64,000 nucleotides of DNA from Pseudoalteromonas sp. T1lg23B (lineage in GTDB: Bacteria; Pseudomonadota; Gammaproteobacteria; Enterobacterales; Alteromonadaceae). The notes below the pieces were generated by a model. The model was not told the DNA's origin, made no database searches, and worked only from the letters and a program-made list of their open reading frames with translations. Positions 10,142 to 18,780 of the stretch are shown one piece after another (positions within the stretch are counted from its first letter, which is position 1; every line of letters starts with the position of its first letter). A program made the position numbers and the translations under genes. The stretch spans positions 62,001 through 126,000 of the forward strand of contig NZ_PQBZ01000042.1 in NCBI RefSeq assembly GCF_002964665.1, read 5' to 3'.

Positions 10142-10828
10142 TTAATTCGTATCATCTTCCAATTGTTGTGCATCATAACGATATCCAGCACCATACACAG
10201 AGCCGATGAGTTTGGCGGAAAACCCCAATTGCTTTACCTTTTTACGGATATTCTTAATGTGGCTGTCAATCACGCGGTCTGAAATATCAAAGTTATCCGG
10301 TTGGATAAAGTCTAAAATCTGTTGACGAGAGAACACTCGGCTAGGGGAGTTAAACAATAGAGCAAATATATCAAACTCTACTTTAGTCAAAGAAAGCGAC
10401 TTGTTACAGATAGTAACAGTCAATTGTGATTCGTCCACAACGACCTTCTGTTGGGTTTCTAAAGTTGGCGTACAACGTCTTAAAATGGCTTTGATACGCA
10501 TGACAAGCTCTGCGGCACTAAATGGCTTACACACGTAGTCGTCTGCACCAAATTCTAATCCTTTGAGTCTGTCAGCTTCTGTTACTTTAGCCGTCACCAT
10601 CACAATCGGCACCATGGAAAACTGACGAATTTGTTTCATACACTCAACGCCATCCTGATTGGGTAACATGATATCCATGACAATGGCATCAGGATGATTG
10701 TCTTTCACCCAAGGCACAACCTTTGCGCCATCGGCAATATGAGTGGTTTGAAACCCAGATGCTTTAAAAAACAATACAACTTGTTCTGCAATATCAAAGT
10801 CATCCTCAACAATTAAAATGTGGTGCAT
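10142..10828 (-). CDS. OmpR/PhoB-family response regulator
   Basis: A 228-residue two-domain response regulator. The receiver domain (1-120) has the acidic pair EDD near residue 8, phosphoacceptor Asp51 in AIVMDIMLPNQDG and the conserved lysine in DDYVCKPF. The C-terminal winged helix (about 130-220) ends in DSHIKNIRKKVKQLG and GAGYRYD, the recognition helix and wing of the OmpR family. It would act as a phosphorylation-controlled transcription regulator. GAGGA precedes the ATG. No sensor kinase is adjacent, so it is an orphan here. A small ORF lies just upstream on the same strand and may be co-transcribed. Confidence 0.92.
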   Translation of the reverse strand: MHHILIVEDDFDIAEQVVLFFKASGFQTTHIADGAKVVPWVKDNHPDAIVMDIMLPNQDGVECMKQIRQFSMVPIVMVTAKVTEADRLKGLEFGADDYVCKPFSAAELVMRIKAILRRCTPTLETQQKVVVDESQLTVTICNKSLSLTKVEFDIFALLFNSPSRVFSRQQILDFIQPDNFDISDRVIDSHIKNIRKKVKQLGFSAKLIGSVYGAGYRYDAQQLEDDTN

Positions 10829-10854
10829 AGTTCCTCTTTGGCTGTATAAATACT

Positions 10855-11040
10855 CTACTTCGCTTTCAATTGCTTGAGAACCTCTCGGCGTAGCGAATCT
10901 GACAAGGTATCATCCAATAATATCATGGTAAGAATACCATTGAGATCCTCACTTTGCGCTACTTCATTTAAGAGATCATAATCACAAGGTGACTGTGGTT
11001 CTATAAAATTCAGTCGTGTAGAAGCATTTTCACTACACAT
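10855..11040 (-). CDS. small protein upstream of the response regulator
   Basis: A 61-residue acidic ORF beginning MCSENASTRLNF, placed 26 bp before the response regulator start on the same strand. AAAGGA lies about ten bases before the ATG at 11040; an upstream in-frame ATG would add six residues but has no ribosome site. The C-terminal half looks helical and charged (LSDSLRREVLKQLKAK). I recognise no family. The tight spacing suggests one transcript with the regulator, and a role in that pathway is only a guess. Confidence 0.5.
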   Translation of the reverse strand: MCSENASTRLNFIEPQSPCDYDLLNEVAQSEDLNGILTMILLDDTLSDSLRREVLKQLKAK

Positions 11041-11180
11041 AGGTGTGTTTCCTTTCATTTGAATTGACCAAACATCTCTCTTGGTAGGGTTAAAGCGTCA
11101 GTGTGAACATTTCACTCTAACAATGTGGAGTAAATATGGAATTTAGAAGAGTACAGCTAAAAATGCCAAGTAATATGAAA

Positions 11181-11204
11181 CAAAAAAGCCAGCTTACGCT
11201 GGCT
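11181..11204 (-). terminator. terminator of the SNF2 helicase gene
   Basis: A perfect seven-base stem, AGCCAGC and GCTGGCT around TTAC, has TTTTTT on the minus-strand side. It lies 126 bases past the helicase stop at 11330. Confidence 0.75.
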
Positions 11205-11329
11205 TTATTACAGATGGTAATCAAGGGGGGAAATCAACAAATGCTCATCGCTACCAACAAGCATAATGATAGACTGCCCATTCTTAAATTTAGTTCAAAA
11301 TTAAAATCACTTTTTATCAATTAACTTTA

Positions 11330-14300
11330 TCAGCGCAATAATGACAACATTTGCTCTTCATCAAACTTATTCAAATTCATAGTCTTATCTTCAAACAATG
11401 CATCCACTAATGCCTGCTTTTGAACCTGCATATTAAAGACTTTTTGTTCTATCGAATTGGCCATTATCAGTTTATATACAAACACCGGCTTGTCTTGACC
11501 AATGCGGTATGCTCGATCGGTGGCCTGATTTTCTACAGCAGGATTCCACCAGGGATCAAAATGGATCACCGTATCAGCTTGCGTTAAGTTCAATCCAGTT
11601 CCGCCCGCTTTCAGGCTGATTAAAAACACGTTACATTTGCCGCTTGTAAAGGCCTGTATGGCTTTATCTCTGTGTCTGGTTTGCCCTGTAAGCATCGTAT
11701 AAGGTAACTCAAGCGTAGCGCATTGCTGACCGATTAAATCCAGTACCGTCGTAAACTGGCTAAAGATGATTACTCGACGTCCTTGCTCTAGCATCACAGG
11801 CAAATGCTGTGTAAGCCAGTCTAGTTTCGCGCTTGAGGCGTCACTATGTTTGTCAACCAACTGCGAGTGACAACAGATTTGTCGTAGTTTGAGAAGGGCG
11901 TCCAAAAACATCAACTTGCTGCGTTGAACCCCTTGCTCTTTAAATAAATTTAATAAGTTACTTTCGACCTGCTGCTGAACACTGGCATACAGTTGAGCTT
12001 GTTTAGGGGAAAACTCCAGCTCTTTGACAAGTTCAGTTTTAGCCGGAAGTTCCTGAACAACCTGTGCTTTGGTACGGCGCAGGATAAAAGGCGCAATCAC
12101 AGAATGTAATTCCTTAGCGCGCGCATTATCTTGTTCTTTCTCAATAGGATACTGAAAGTATTGTTTGAACTGCTGACGGGTTCCCAAAATATCAGGCATA
12201 ACAAAGTCTAATAACGACTTAAGCTCCAATAGATTGTTCTCCACTGGTGTGCCACTCAAACACAGCTTAAATTGTGCCTTCAGCTGCTTTACACACTTTG
12301 AGATTTGCGCCGACTCATTTTTAATATACTGAGCTTCATCTAACACAATCGAGTCAAAATCCAGCGCTTTGTAGTACGCTAAATCGCGTTTCAAAAGCGG
12401 ATAGGTGGTAAGAATAAAGCGGGCTTTATGCACTTCTTCTAACTGAGCTTCACGATTACTGCCATGAATAGTGGTTAACGTTAGGTGCGGAGCAAAACGT
12501 GCAAACTCATTCTGCCAGTTACCCACTAGACTTGTTGGACAAACTATTAGACTAGGCATGTTAACTAAGGTGTTATGCTGGTTTATAAAATAAGCTATCA
12601 CTTGTAGTGTTTTGCCAAGGCCCATGTCGTCGGCCAAAATACCACCTAACTGATGCCTATTTAGAAACTTGAGCCAGTTTACACCCTGCTCTTGGTAGTC
12701 CCTTAATGTGAACGTCTTATTTTTACTTGCGGGGAGTAGGCTGCTCGTTTCTTTGGGATGGTTAAGTTCATCTAAATATTCAAGTAATCGTTTGTCTTCA
12801 CAACTGACTGCGATGTCTTTTAAATTGAATAAGTCTTTAGCAAAGTATAGTGGGAACTTGAATTGGCTATTAGAAAGGTAATAGCTAAAGCGTTCTTTTA
12901 GCTTAATAAGTTGCTCATAAGTCGCTGTTGGAACCGCATAAGATTGCTCAGCTATTTTCACATACTGATATTGGTTTGCTAACTCGTTTATCTCAAGGCG
13001 GGGTTTCATATCCCAATCGAGCAAAACGGTTTTATCATCAAATTGTACTTTACCAAGAATGTGGTGGTGCCTATCGCGTCTTATCGATAGAGAAACTTTT
13101 GGTTCAGTCACTAAGCTTGTGTCACTTAGCTCTTCTACAATCCAGCCTTTGTTAAGTAATTGCGGACGAACTTCATTATTGAACCAATGTTGAGCCTGTT
13201 CACTGTCAACAGGCAAAGTAAATAGTCCATCTAAGTTATTCAGACCCAAACCAGTAAGTAACTGCTCACTACGTTTTTGCTGTTTAACCACTTCACTTTT
13301 TGATAACTGCTTTGAATTATCTAAAGCAAGCTTGAGGCGAGTGCAATCACCCGATTGGCTCACACTCAAACGACTCTTCAGATTGCCATTGGCCGACTGA
13401 CTGGATACATCAGTAGCAGCCACACCTGCAGGCGCTGCAATCAAATCATCTGAATATAGTTCAGCGAACCGTTTAGAAACTTGTATAAGCTGCTCGGCCG
13501 GAACCGATGGCATTGTTAGCAAATGCGCTATCTCAACGCTACTGAGCTCTGAACTTATACGACCAACCAACATACGCTCGGTATCCAAATAATAAGGAGG
13601 GTCCGTTTTCAACAGCAACCAATTCTCTGTATTAGATAGATGCGCTTTAAGCTGCGCGTACTGGCTATCTTGCTGCCAAACAAACTTCAGGGTTTGTTGA
13701 TGGGCTGAAGACAAGGGCGTTCGGTTATTTTGAAAATATAAACGATTAGTATGTAACAACTGCTGAAGTGCCGCATATCCCCATGCACCACTTAACTCAA
13801 AGTGACCCGGTGAATTTTGAGACCGGATCCAAGTGAACAATCTGAAATCATCGTCCGATACCCCTGGCGGAGGTAACTGACTATTAATCTGTTGCTCTGT
13901 GAGTGGTCGACCGAGAGGATAGTGACCGTCAGGTCGAAATGCGCTCAGTTTTGGCATCACTTGCAACTCATTGCCATGAACTTCCAAAGAAAACAATAAA
14001 ACATTGTTGATATCTGAAGGCTTAGCCAGTTGTAATTGCTCTAATTCATTAAACCAGTCGTTGATTAGATAGGCTTCGCCAAACCCGCCAGAATGCTCAA
14101 TTTTTAGTTTAAGCAGTACCGCCGCGATGTGACGACATTTGGCATTACTAGAACACGTACACTGAGCTTCTACACGCACTCCATTGGCGTTGTTTTCAAT
14201 GGTGATATGCTGTGAGAATGTATTGCCGTAATTGCCGATAATTTGGGCATCTATTTTTGCAAAATCTTCGCTGTGCTCAAGAAAACTAATCTGAGAGTCT

Positions 14301-14446
14301 TTAAGGTACTCTTTAGCTTTACTCAGCATTTGAGCATTAAAATACTGCTTCAAAAAGCGTTCTGAAAGTGGAAATTGATTTGCTTGTTCTTGTTTAATTT
14401 CTTCAAACAAGGCAAGCAACTGTTCTTTAGACAACTGCGTAGACAT
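11330..14446 (-). CDS. SWIM-domain SNF2-family helicase
   Basis: A protein of about 1038 residues of the SNF2/Rad54 helicase-like group. A SWIM zinc finger near residue 100 (CTCSSNAKCRH) is followed by a long poorly conserved middle. The two RecA-like lobes have Walker A in LADDMGLGKTLQ (about 605), the DEAQ box in SIVLDEAQYIKN (about 700), GTPVENNLLELKSLLDF, and the C-terminal motif TDRAYRIGQDKPVFVYKLI. Such proteins translocate on duplex DNA and may remodel nucleoprotein or RNA polymerase complexes. A TTG eight codons upstream is possible, but the ATG at 14446 is chosen. It stands between its own terminator and the parAB terminator. Confidence 0.9.
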   Translation of the reverse strand: MSTQLSKEQLLALFEEIKQEQANQFPLSERFLKQYFNAQMLSKAKEYLKDSQISFLEHSEDFAKIDAQIIGNYGNTFSQHITIENNANGVRVEAQCTCSSNAKCRHIAAVLLKLKIEHSGGFGEAYLINDWFNELEQLQLAKPSDINNVLLFSLEVHGNELQVMPKLSAFRPDGHYPLGRPLTEQQINSQLPPPGVSDDDFRLFTWIRSQNSPGHFELSGAWGYAALQQLLHTNRLYFQNNRTPLSSAHQQTLKFVWQQDSQYAQLKAHLSNTENWLLLKTDPPYYLDTERMLVGRISSELSSVEIAHLLTMPSVPAEQLIQVSKRFAELYSDDLIAAPAGVAATDVSSQSANGNLKSRLSVSQSGDCTRLKLALDNSKQLSKSEVVKQQKRSEQLLTGLGLNNLDGLFTLPVDSEQAQHWFNNEVRPQLLNKGWIVEELSDTSLVTEPKVSLSIRRDRHHHILGKVQFDDKTVLLDWDMKPRLEINELANQYQYVKIAEQSYAVPTATYEQLIKLKERFSYYLSNSQFKFPLYFAKDLFNLKDIAVSCEDKRLLEYLDELNHPKETSSLLPASKNKTFTLRDYQEQGVNWLKFLNRHQLGGILADDMGLGKTLQVIAYFINQHNTLVNMPSLIVCPTSLVGNWQNEFARFAPHLTLTTIHGSNREAQLEEVHKARFILTTYPLLKRDLAYYKALDFDSIVLDEAQYIKNESAQISKCVKQLKAQFKLCLSGTPVENNLLELKSLLDFVMPDILGTRQQFKQYFQYPIEKEQDNARAKELHSVIAPFILRRTKAQVVQELPAKTELVKELEFSPKQAQLYASVQQQVESNLLNLFKEQGVQRSKLMFLDALLKLRQICCHSQLVDKHSDASSAKLDWLTQHLPVMLEQGRRVIIFSQFTTVLDLIGQQCATLELPYTMLTGQTRHRDKAIQAFTSGKCNVFLISLKAGGTGLNLTQADTVIHFDPWWNPAVENQATDRAYRIGQDKPVFVYKLIMANSIEQKVFNMQVQKQALVDALFEDKTMNLNKFDEEQMLSLLR

Positions 14447-14570
14447 CAGCACGACACAAAACTTTACCAATCCGCCCAGTATATGGGATCACAACCCCAA
14501 GCAAAAGGGCTAGACACAGATTTAACCAAGGTATTTTACTGGTTGGAGCAGAGATTAGGCAGTTTGCCCA

Positions 14571-14602
14571 TAAAGCCAAGCAATAACCTAGACTGCTTGG
14601 CT
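14571..14602 (-). terminator. hairpin ending the parAB operon
   Basis: An eight-base perfect stem, AGCCAAGC and GCTTGGCT, with a 13-base loop and TTTAT on the minus-strand side, 11 bases after the parB stop. The T run is short, so termination may be partial. Confidence 0.55.
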
Positions 14603-14612
14603 CTTTGATAGA

Positions 14613-15575
14613 CTAGTTATAGCCAGACAGGATTTTTTGTAGATGTTCTAAGCGTTTACCGGTGAGTACTCGGTTATCAATCTTTATGGTGATGTCCCCA
14701 GTTTTCAGGCTTCGCTGTACTTTTACAAAATCACTTTCTAACAGAGACTCATTGCGATGAGACTTATCTTCAAACGTTGTCAGATACTTAGTGATCATCA
14801 AAGCACGTTTCTCATCCGTCATCTCTTCAAACATAAACGGCTGCGCGCTTAACTCTTCGAGCATGCTGTTGAACATCTCAGGATCCAAGTTAATCGCTTC
14901 AATTATCTTCTTAGCGGCTTCACGCCCGACATGATTTGCTGTTGGATAGAAGTTCAAAACATGTTTTGGAATATGTTCATAGGCCTTAATTGCGTCAGCA
15001 ATGGCGGTATGTGAAACCCCCTCTATTGCTGCAATTTCTCTAAAAGAGCCTTTCTTTCCTTGTTCCTGTAGTTTGAGTTTTGTGCCAGCATAAGCCTGAC
15101 CTAACTCCCATAAACTGGGGGCGATATATTGATCTGATGATACAGCAAGCAATTTAGCATCATCATCATTAAAGTCATTAGATGACAAAACGACGTAATC
15201 CGCGCCAGCAAAAATACAGGCTTTACGTCGACGAGAGCCAGATAACACCCACTGAATATTATCTTTTTGCCAACAAAGTGCTGGGTGTAAGTTACGTTTA
15301 TCACTCTTAATTGCAGGCAGTATGTCTGCGACTGAGCGTTCATTTAACAATGACTGCTCACGTCTATTTTGTCCATAAACCTTTGTTTTTAATTCGATAT
15401 CTTTATGTCTGATCACGTGACAAGTTAGGGTGATCGTTCGATTTGGATCGCTAGGAGCAGGCATAGTGATCACATCACCAACCTTAGCCTGATCCAGTAG
15501 ATCATCAAGACTGCTTCCTTCAACAGGAGACGCAAAAGGGTCTAATCGAGTATCATTTTTACGTTTTTTTGCCAT
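14613..15575 (-). CDS. parB: ParB-family partition protein (SopB-like)
   Basis: A 320-residue centromere-binding partition protein. The CTP-binding ParB core ends in the arginine motif SGSRRRKA (about residues 109-116), as in SopB of plasmid F. It is followed by a helix-turn-helix (GSFREIAAIEGVSHTAIADAIKAYE, about 163-187) and a C-terminal dimerisation region. It follows parA by 16 bp on the same strand and is clearly in one operon with it. Together they should place copies of this replicon at cell positions. The parS centromere was not identified. Because the ParA is of the long type with its own HTH, the closest systems are those of plasmids F and P1 (type Ia). Confidence 0.9.
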   Translation of the reverse strand: MAKKRKNDTRLDPFASPVEGSSLDDLLDQAKVGDVITMPAPSDPNRTITLTCHVIRHKDIELKTKVYGQNRREQSLLNERSVADILPAIKSDKRNLHPALCWQKDNIQWVLSGSRRRKACIFAGADYVVLSSNDFNDDDAKLLAVSSDQYIAPSLWELGQAYAGTKLKLQEQGKKGSFREIAAIEGVSHTAIADAIKAYEHIPKHVLNFYPTANHVGREAAKKIIEAINLDPEMFNSMLEELSAQPFMFEEMTDEKRALMITKYLTTFEDKSHRNESLLESDFVKVQRSLKTGDITIKIDNRVLTGKRLEHLQKILSGYN

Positions 15576-15591
15576 GGGTAAACCTTTATTC

Positions 15592-16824
15592 TTATTGCGT
15601 CAGTGTTGATTGGGTTGAAGGCCAGTTTGAGCGGATCAACATTTCTAACTCATCAACAACATCTTTTATGTTTTCTTGTGCCTTTATCAATGATTCTCTA
15701 CTTGCGAGACTATCTGATGTTTTTTGATCAAAGATGGTATTGAAAGAGGATGAGCTTGCCGTTATAGCAGAACTATGGTTGATCGGATAACTCATAACCT
15801 GCCTACCAAAGGCGCTACGAACATCTTTAACGATATCGCGCTGCGAATGGTTGCCTTTAACATAGTTGGTAACTAGGAATTGCATGAAATCCCAGCCATC
15901 ATGACCAAGCGCAGCCACTGTATGATATATCTCACCCAGTCGTTTAAGGTATTTGTTATTTGCATCAAAATCGACCGCTTCAGGGTGAACAGGTATTAAC
16001 ATCGCCGTTGAAGCCATCAATGCATTATAAAACATAAAGTTAAGTGACGGTGCAGTATCAATTAAAATGATATCAAATTCATCTTCAACAGGTTCAATCA
16101 CTTTTTCATACAATTTATGATAGTGTCGCGTTTGTTCATAACCTGAACTTTCTTTCAACTCAGTTGCGGTTTCGTGTTCGAAATAGAAATCGTCCATACC
16201 TGATGGTAATACACGAATATTAGGAATATGAGTAGGTTGAAATGCGTTAGAGACAACACTTTGCCAAGTTTCGCTTTCTTCAAGTTCAATACAATCACGC
16301 ATTAAATCACCAACCGTTATTGGTTCGGGATCATTGGATGGAAAGAAGCTCGACGAAGAACCTTGAGGATCAAGGTCGATAATACCAATGCGATAGCGTT
16401 TAATATTTGTTGTTGCTAACGCTGCGGCGATGTTGACCAAAGAAGTTGTTTTACCACAACCACCTTTCAGTGAGTTGATAACGATAACCTGAAGCTTGTC
16501 GCCTTCTTTGCGTTGATCGGCACTAACACCCATTATTTCGGCCATAGCGAAAATATTCGCTAAGGTATATGCGTAATGTCCATTTGCACCTTTTTGAATA
16601 TTTAAGTGATCAAAATCGCCTTGGTCATGCCTTCTTTTTAGGGTTCGATTATTGCACCCTAATAAGTCTGCAGCAGCCTTCTGCGTATAGGTTCTTAGCT
16701 CTTTTTCATCTGTTTTAAGGTGAGCTCTGTAATGCTGAATTCGGCCTTCTAAAGATTGTTCAGCAACTTCGGCAGTGGCTTTCAATAAGCTATAGGTTGA
16801 AAGTGCTTTGTTATTAATTGACAT
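15592..16824 (-). CDS. parA: ParA-family partition ATPase, type Ia
   Basis: A 410-residue partition ATPase. The deviant Walker A motif SLKGGCGKTTSL lies at about residue 113-124. Walker B-type strands are seen in RIGIIDLDPQGSSSSFF and FDIILIDTAPSLNFMF. The first 100 residues carry a DNA-binding HTH (QKAAADLLGCNNRTLKRRHDQG), which in P1 ParA and F SopA represses their own operon. The chromosomal Soj-type ParA lacks this domain, so this is plasmid-type partition. The promoter region carries two GATATC elements that may be the operator. It faces the origin and is divergent from rep. Confidence 0.93.
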   Translation of the reverse strand: MSINNKALSTYSLLKATAEVAEQSLEGRIQHYRAHLKTDEKELRTYTQKAAADLLGCNNRTLKRRHDQGDFDHLNIQKGANGHYAYTLANIFAMAEIMGVSADQRKEGDKLQVIVINSLKGGCGKTTSLVNIAAALATTNIKRYRIGIIDLDPQGSSSSFFPSNDPEPITVGDLMRDCIELEESETWQSVVSNAFQPTHIPNIRVLPSGMDDFYFEHETATELKESSGYEQTRHYHKLYEKVIEPVEDEFDIILIDTAPSLNFMFYNALMASTAMLIPVHPEAVDFDANNKYLKRLGEIYHTVAALGHDGWDFMQFLVTNYVKGNHSQRDIVKDVRSAFGRQVMSYPINHSSAITASSSSFNTIFDQKTSDSLASRESLIKAQENIKDVVDELEMLIRSNWPSTQSTLTQ

Positions 16825-16828
16825 ACGC

Positions 16829-16881
16829 GATATCCTTTACTTGATATCAAACATTATAATGTCCATCAAAACAGTAGTAAA
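16829..16881 (-). promoter_or_regulatory. parAB promoter and putative ParA operator
   Basis: On the minus strand TTTACT (16881-16876) and TATAAT (16858-16853) are separated by 17 bases, a good sigma-70 promoter. Two GATATC palindromes at 16829 and 16843, 14 bp apart, lie between the -10 box and the parA start. The second sits inside TTTGATATCAAG. They fit an operator for ParA autoregulation, which is inference. Confidence 0.6.
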
Positions 16882-17133
16882 CAATAAAATACCAAGACAT
16901 CCAAAAAAAATCTTATAAATACTTTAACTTAAGTATACGTAAGTAAAGCTTAGATATGGTTAAGATATAGGTATTAAAGATTAGAGCTATAAAAATGTAA
17001 CTTAACTATATAATTAATAAAGAAAAGATCATAAAATACAGATCATCGATTTACGAAGTAAAGATCTGATCTTTATCAAGTCGTAGATCACGAAATAACT
17101 AAGCTAAAATCAGCAAGTTAGATTACAAACAGC

Positions 17134-17154
17134 TTATCAACAAGGTTATGCACA
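17134..17154 (+). promoter_or_regulatory. DnaA boxes, left pair
   Basis: TTATGCACA at 17146-17154 matches the DnaA consensus TTATNCACA exactly. TTATCAACA at 17134-17142 is one mismatch away, 12 bp upstream. They sit beside the AT-rich part of the origin. Confidence 0.7.
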
Positions 17155-17233
17155 TTTATCATGCTATAGATCATGTTTATACTAAGTTAAATCAGTTAGT
17201 TATGAACAGAACGCAAAGAATAGAAGTGGTTTT

Positions 17234-17274
17234 GTTAGTATAGATCGGATCTTTTCTTAGTTCAGATCGGATCC
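17234..17274 (+). repeat. iteron pair with GATCGGATC
   Basis: GTTAGTATAGATCGGATC at 17234 and CTTAGTTCAGATCGGATCC at 17256 are related direct repeats 22 bp apart, about two helical turns. They share the TTAGT and GGATC parts with the iterons nearer rep. They probably bind Rep. Confidence 0.65.
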
Positions 17275-17293
17275 GTACTAAGCGAATGAAGAG

Positions 17294-17302
17294 TTATGCA
17301 CA
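17294..17302 (+). promoter_or_regulatory. DnaA box, right
   Basis: A second perfect TTATGCACA, same orientation as the left box and 148 bp from it, between the two groups of iterons. Confidence 0.65.
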
Positions 17303-17378
17303 GTCTTTGATAAACCGTCGCGTTGTAGACGATAATTTAGCTTTTTTTATATGCAAACATTGCCTGTGTTCAGGCTCA

Positions 17379-17467
17379 CTTAGTAAAAATGTGATCTCAA
17401 AGAGTCTAGAGTTAGTAAAAATGAGATCCAGAATAAAAAATAGCGACCGGATCAGTTTTTTACTAAC
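17379..17467. repeat. Rep iterons next to the rep gene
   Basis: CTTAGTAAAAATGTGATCTC at 17379 and GTTAGTAAAAATGAGATCC at 17411 are direct repeats 32 bp apart. An inverted copy, GGATCAGTTTTTTACTAAC, lies at 17449-17467. The shared pattern is GGATC followed after a few bases by TTTTTACTAAC. The inverted pair ends 68 bp before the rep start, so it may serve both initiation and rep autoregulation. The same pattern recurs in the array at 6.9-7.2 kb. Confidence 0.7.
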
Positions 17468-17534
17468 ATTAGCCATTAACTTTTTTAAACGAATATGTTG
17501 TTATAAGCTGTCATAAAATTTTGGAAGTAGAAAA

Positions 17535-18749
17535 ATGAGCCGAAAGGTGAACATCTCAGTAGATAACTTGCCTGATTCGTTACGAGGCCAGATCCATGGT
17601 GTGGAAAGTGCGATTGATAATGAAAGTCTTGCATTATTTACTGACAATAAAGATGTTCGGATATCGATAGAAAATGCCGCCCATGGTTTAAGAGCTTATT
17701 CGAATACCTTCAATCACTATGATCTTTGGGGGCGCTTTGTTCGCTCTGGTCATAAAAAGCTGCCTTTAGAAGATGCCCCGAAAAAAACCATTATAACCAG
17801 ACGTATTTCTGAAAAAGTAGATGGAATTCTTTACGAAGGTGAAATCAAAATAACGCCAGCGGTTGTCAGTGCTAAAAAAGATGGCGATGATATGGAGTAC
17901 TTGGTTTGGCCATCCGATCGAGAAGAAAAAGTCGAAAGGGCCCTCATTCGCCTCGCGTCTAAAGGTAAGATAGTAAAGATCAATTTTAAATCTGGTATCC
18001 AATATGCGGTAATTTTTTCAATGAATGAGTTGGCTCAAGAATTGAAGGCCGTAGGTCAATCAATGCCTTATCCTCAGATAAAAGAGTCTTTGGAAGCGTT
18101 GCAAGGTTCAAAGTTGTCATTTAAATATTCTGCAACTGATACCCGAAATTCAGATATTGACGATTCATTCTACGAATCGAATATGAACTTTCTATCGTCG
18201 CTGCACTTTAGTGGCAAAAAAGGTCAGGGCGGAAACATCAAGTGTGTAGCATGTTTGAATGCATTTGTTCATAACATGATCGATAATTTGGAGTATAAAG
18301 GATACTACTTCAATAGTGCTCAGGAATTAAAACGCGGTTTGTCTCGCTGGATGATGCTGCGATTGTATCACCTTTGGCGATATGCTGCGCCTGGCAAAAC
18401 ATATCATTTTAGATTACTTTCCATTATGGAAAAATACGGTTCAATCTACTCAACAGATGATATCTCTGAAAATAAATTAAAGGCTCTTCGTCGTGACATG
18501 ACGACCACGATGAAAGATTTAATCGAAAAGGGTGCAATATCAGAATACAACATTACCAATGTTAAGGACGATAAAACGGGTCAGATCATAGACTACGTTT
18601 ATGAAATGCATCCATCAGCACAATTTTGTGAAGAGATACTTGCACTGAATAAACATCACAAACGCATCGAAATTCAAGGTGGTAAACGAATAGTCGAAAA
18701 CGCCGAAGTGATAGACGAAGACACACTAGAAGAAATCGTTAAAAAATAA
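17535..18749 (+). CDS. replication initiator protein, plasmid/chromid type
   Basis: A 404-residue protein which I assign as the replicon's initiator from context and fold rather than from a close family match. It lies directly downstream of iterons, DnaA boxes and GATC clusters, divergent from parAB and next to tus. Two winged-helix-like segments can be seen: about residues 120-180 (EEKVERALIRLASKGKIV) and about 260-340, where AQELKRGLSRWMMLRLYHLW resembles the helix pattern of Rep_3-type initiators. The C-terminal 50 residues are charged. GGAAG precedes the ATG. By analogy it would bind the iterons, open the origin and load helicase. The gene symbol is left open because repA/repB naming would be arbitrary. 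Confidence 0.78.
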   Translation: MSRKVNISVDNLPDSLRGQIHGVESAIDNESLALFTDNKDVRISIENAAHGLRAYSNTFNHYDLWGRFVRSGHKKLPLEDAPKKTIITRRISEKVDGILYEGEIKITPAVVSAKKDGDDMEYLVWPSDREEKVERALIRLASKGKIVKINFKSGIQYAVIFSMNELAQELKAVGQSMPYPQIKESLEALQGSKLSFKYSATDTRNSDIDDSFYESNMNFLSSLHFSGKKGQGGNIKCVACLNAFVHNMIDNLEYKGYYFNSAQELKRGLSRWMMLRLYHLWRYAAPGKTYHFRLLSIMEKYGSIYSTDDISENKLKALRRDMTTTMKDLIEKGAISEYNITNVKDDKTGQIIDYVYEMHPSAQFCEEILALNKHHKRIEIQGGKRIVENAEVIDEDTLEEIVKK

Positions 18750-18755
18750 ATTTTT

Positions 18756-18780
18756 AAAAAGCGCCTTAAAGGCGCTTTTT
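18756..18780. terminator. bidirectional terminator between rep and tus
   Basis: A near-perfect palindrome with a GCGCC/GGCGC core flanked by A5 and T5 runs lies between the two convergent genes, so it can end transcripts from both sides. Confidence 0.85.

Larger units (their letters stand above)
16882..17534. other. replication origin region (oriV-like)
   Basis: A 0.65 kb gap between divergent parA and rep. Its left half (16882-17040) is very AT-rich, with many TTAAG and TATAA steps, and suits a DNA-unwinding element. From 17020 to 17455 there are 13 GATC sites in about 430 bp, where fewer than two are expected by chance. They include GATCTGATC at 17063 and GATCGGATC at 17243 and 17265. Two perfect DnaA boxes and a set of iterons are also present. 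This is the make-up of plasmid and chromosome II origins controlled by Dam methylation. Short open frames inside (17286-17516 and 17294-17476) are not regarded as genes. Confidence 0.8.

Noticed and set aside
11136..11324. A 62-codon plus-strand ORF
   Set aside because: It runs through the terminator hairpin of the helicase gene and has no recognisable content.
17286..17516. Open frames on both strands inside the origin
   Set aside because: They overlap the iterons and a DnaA box and have no ribosome sites or conserved motifs.
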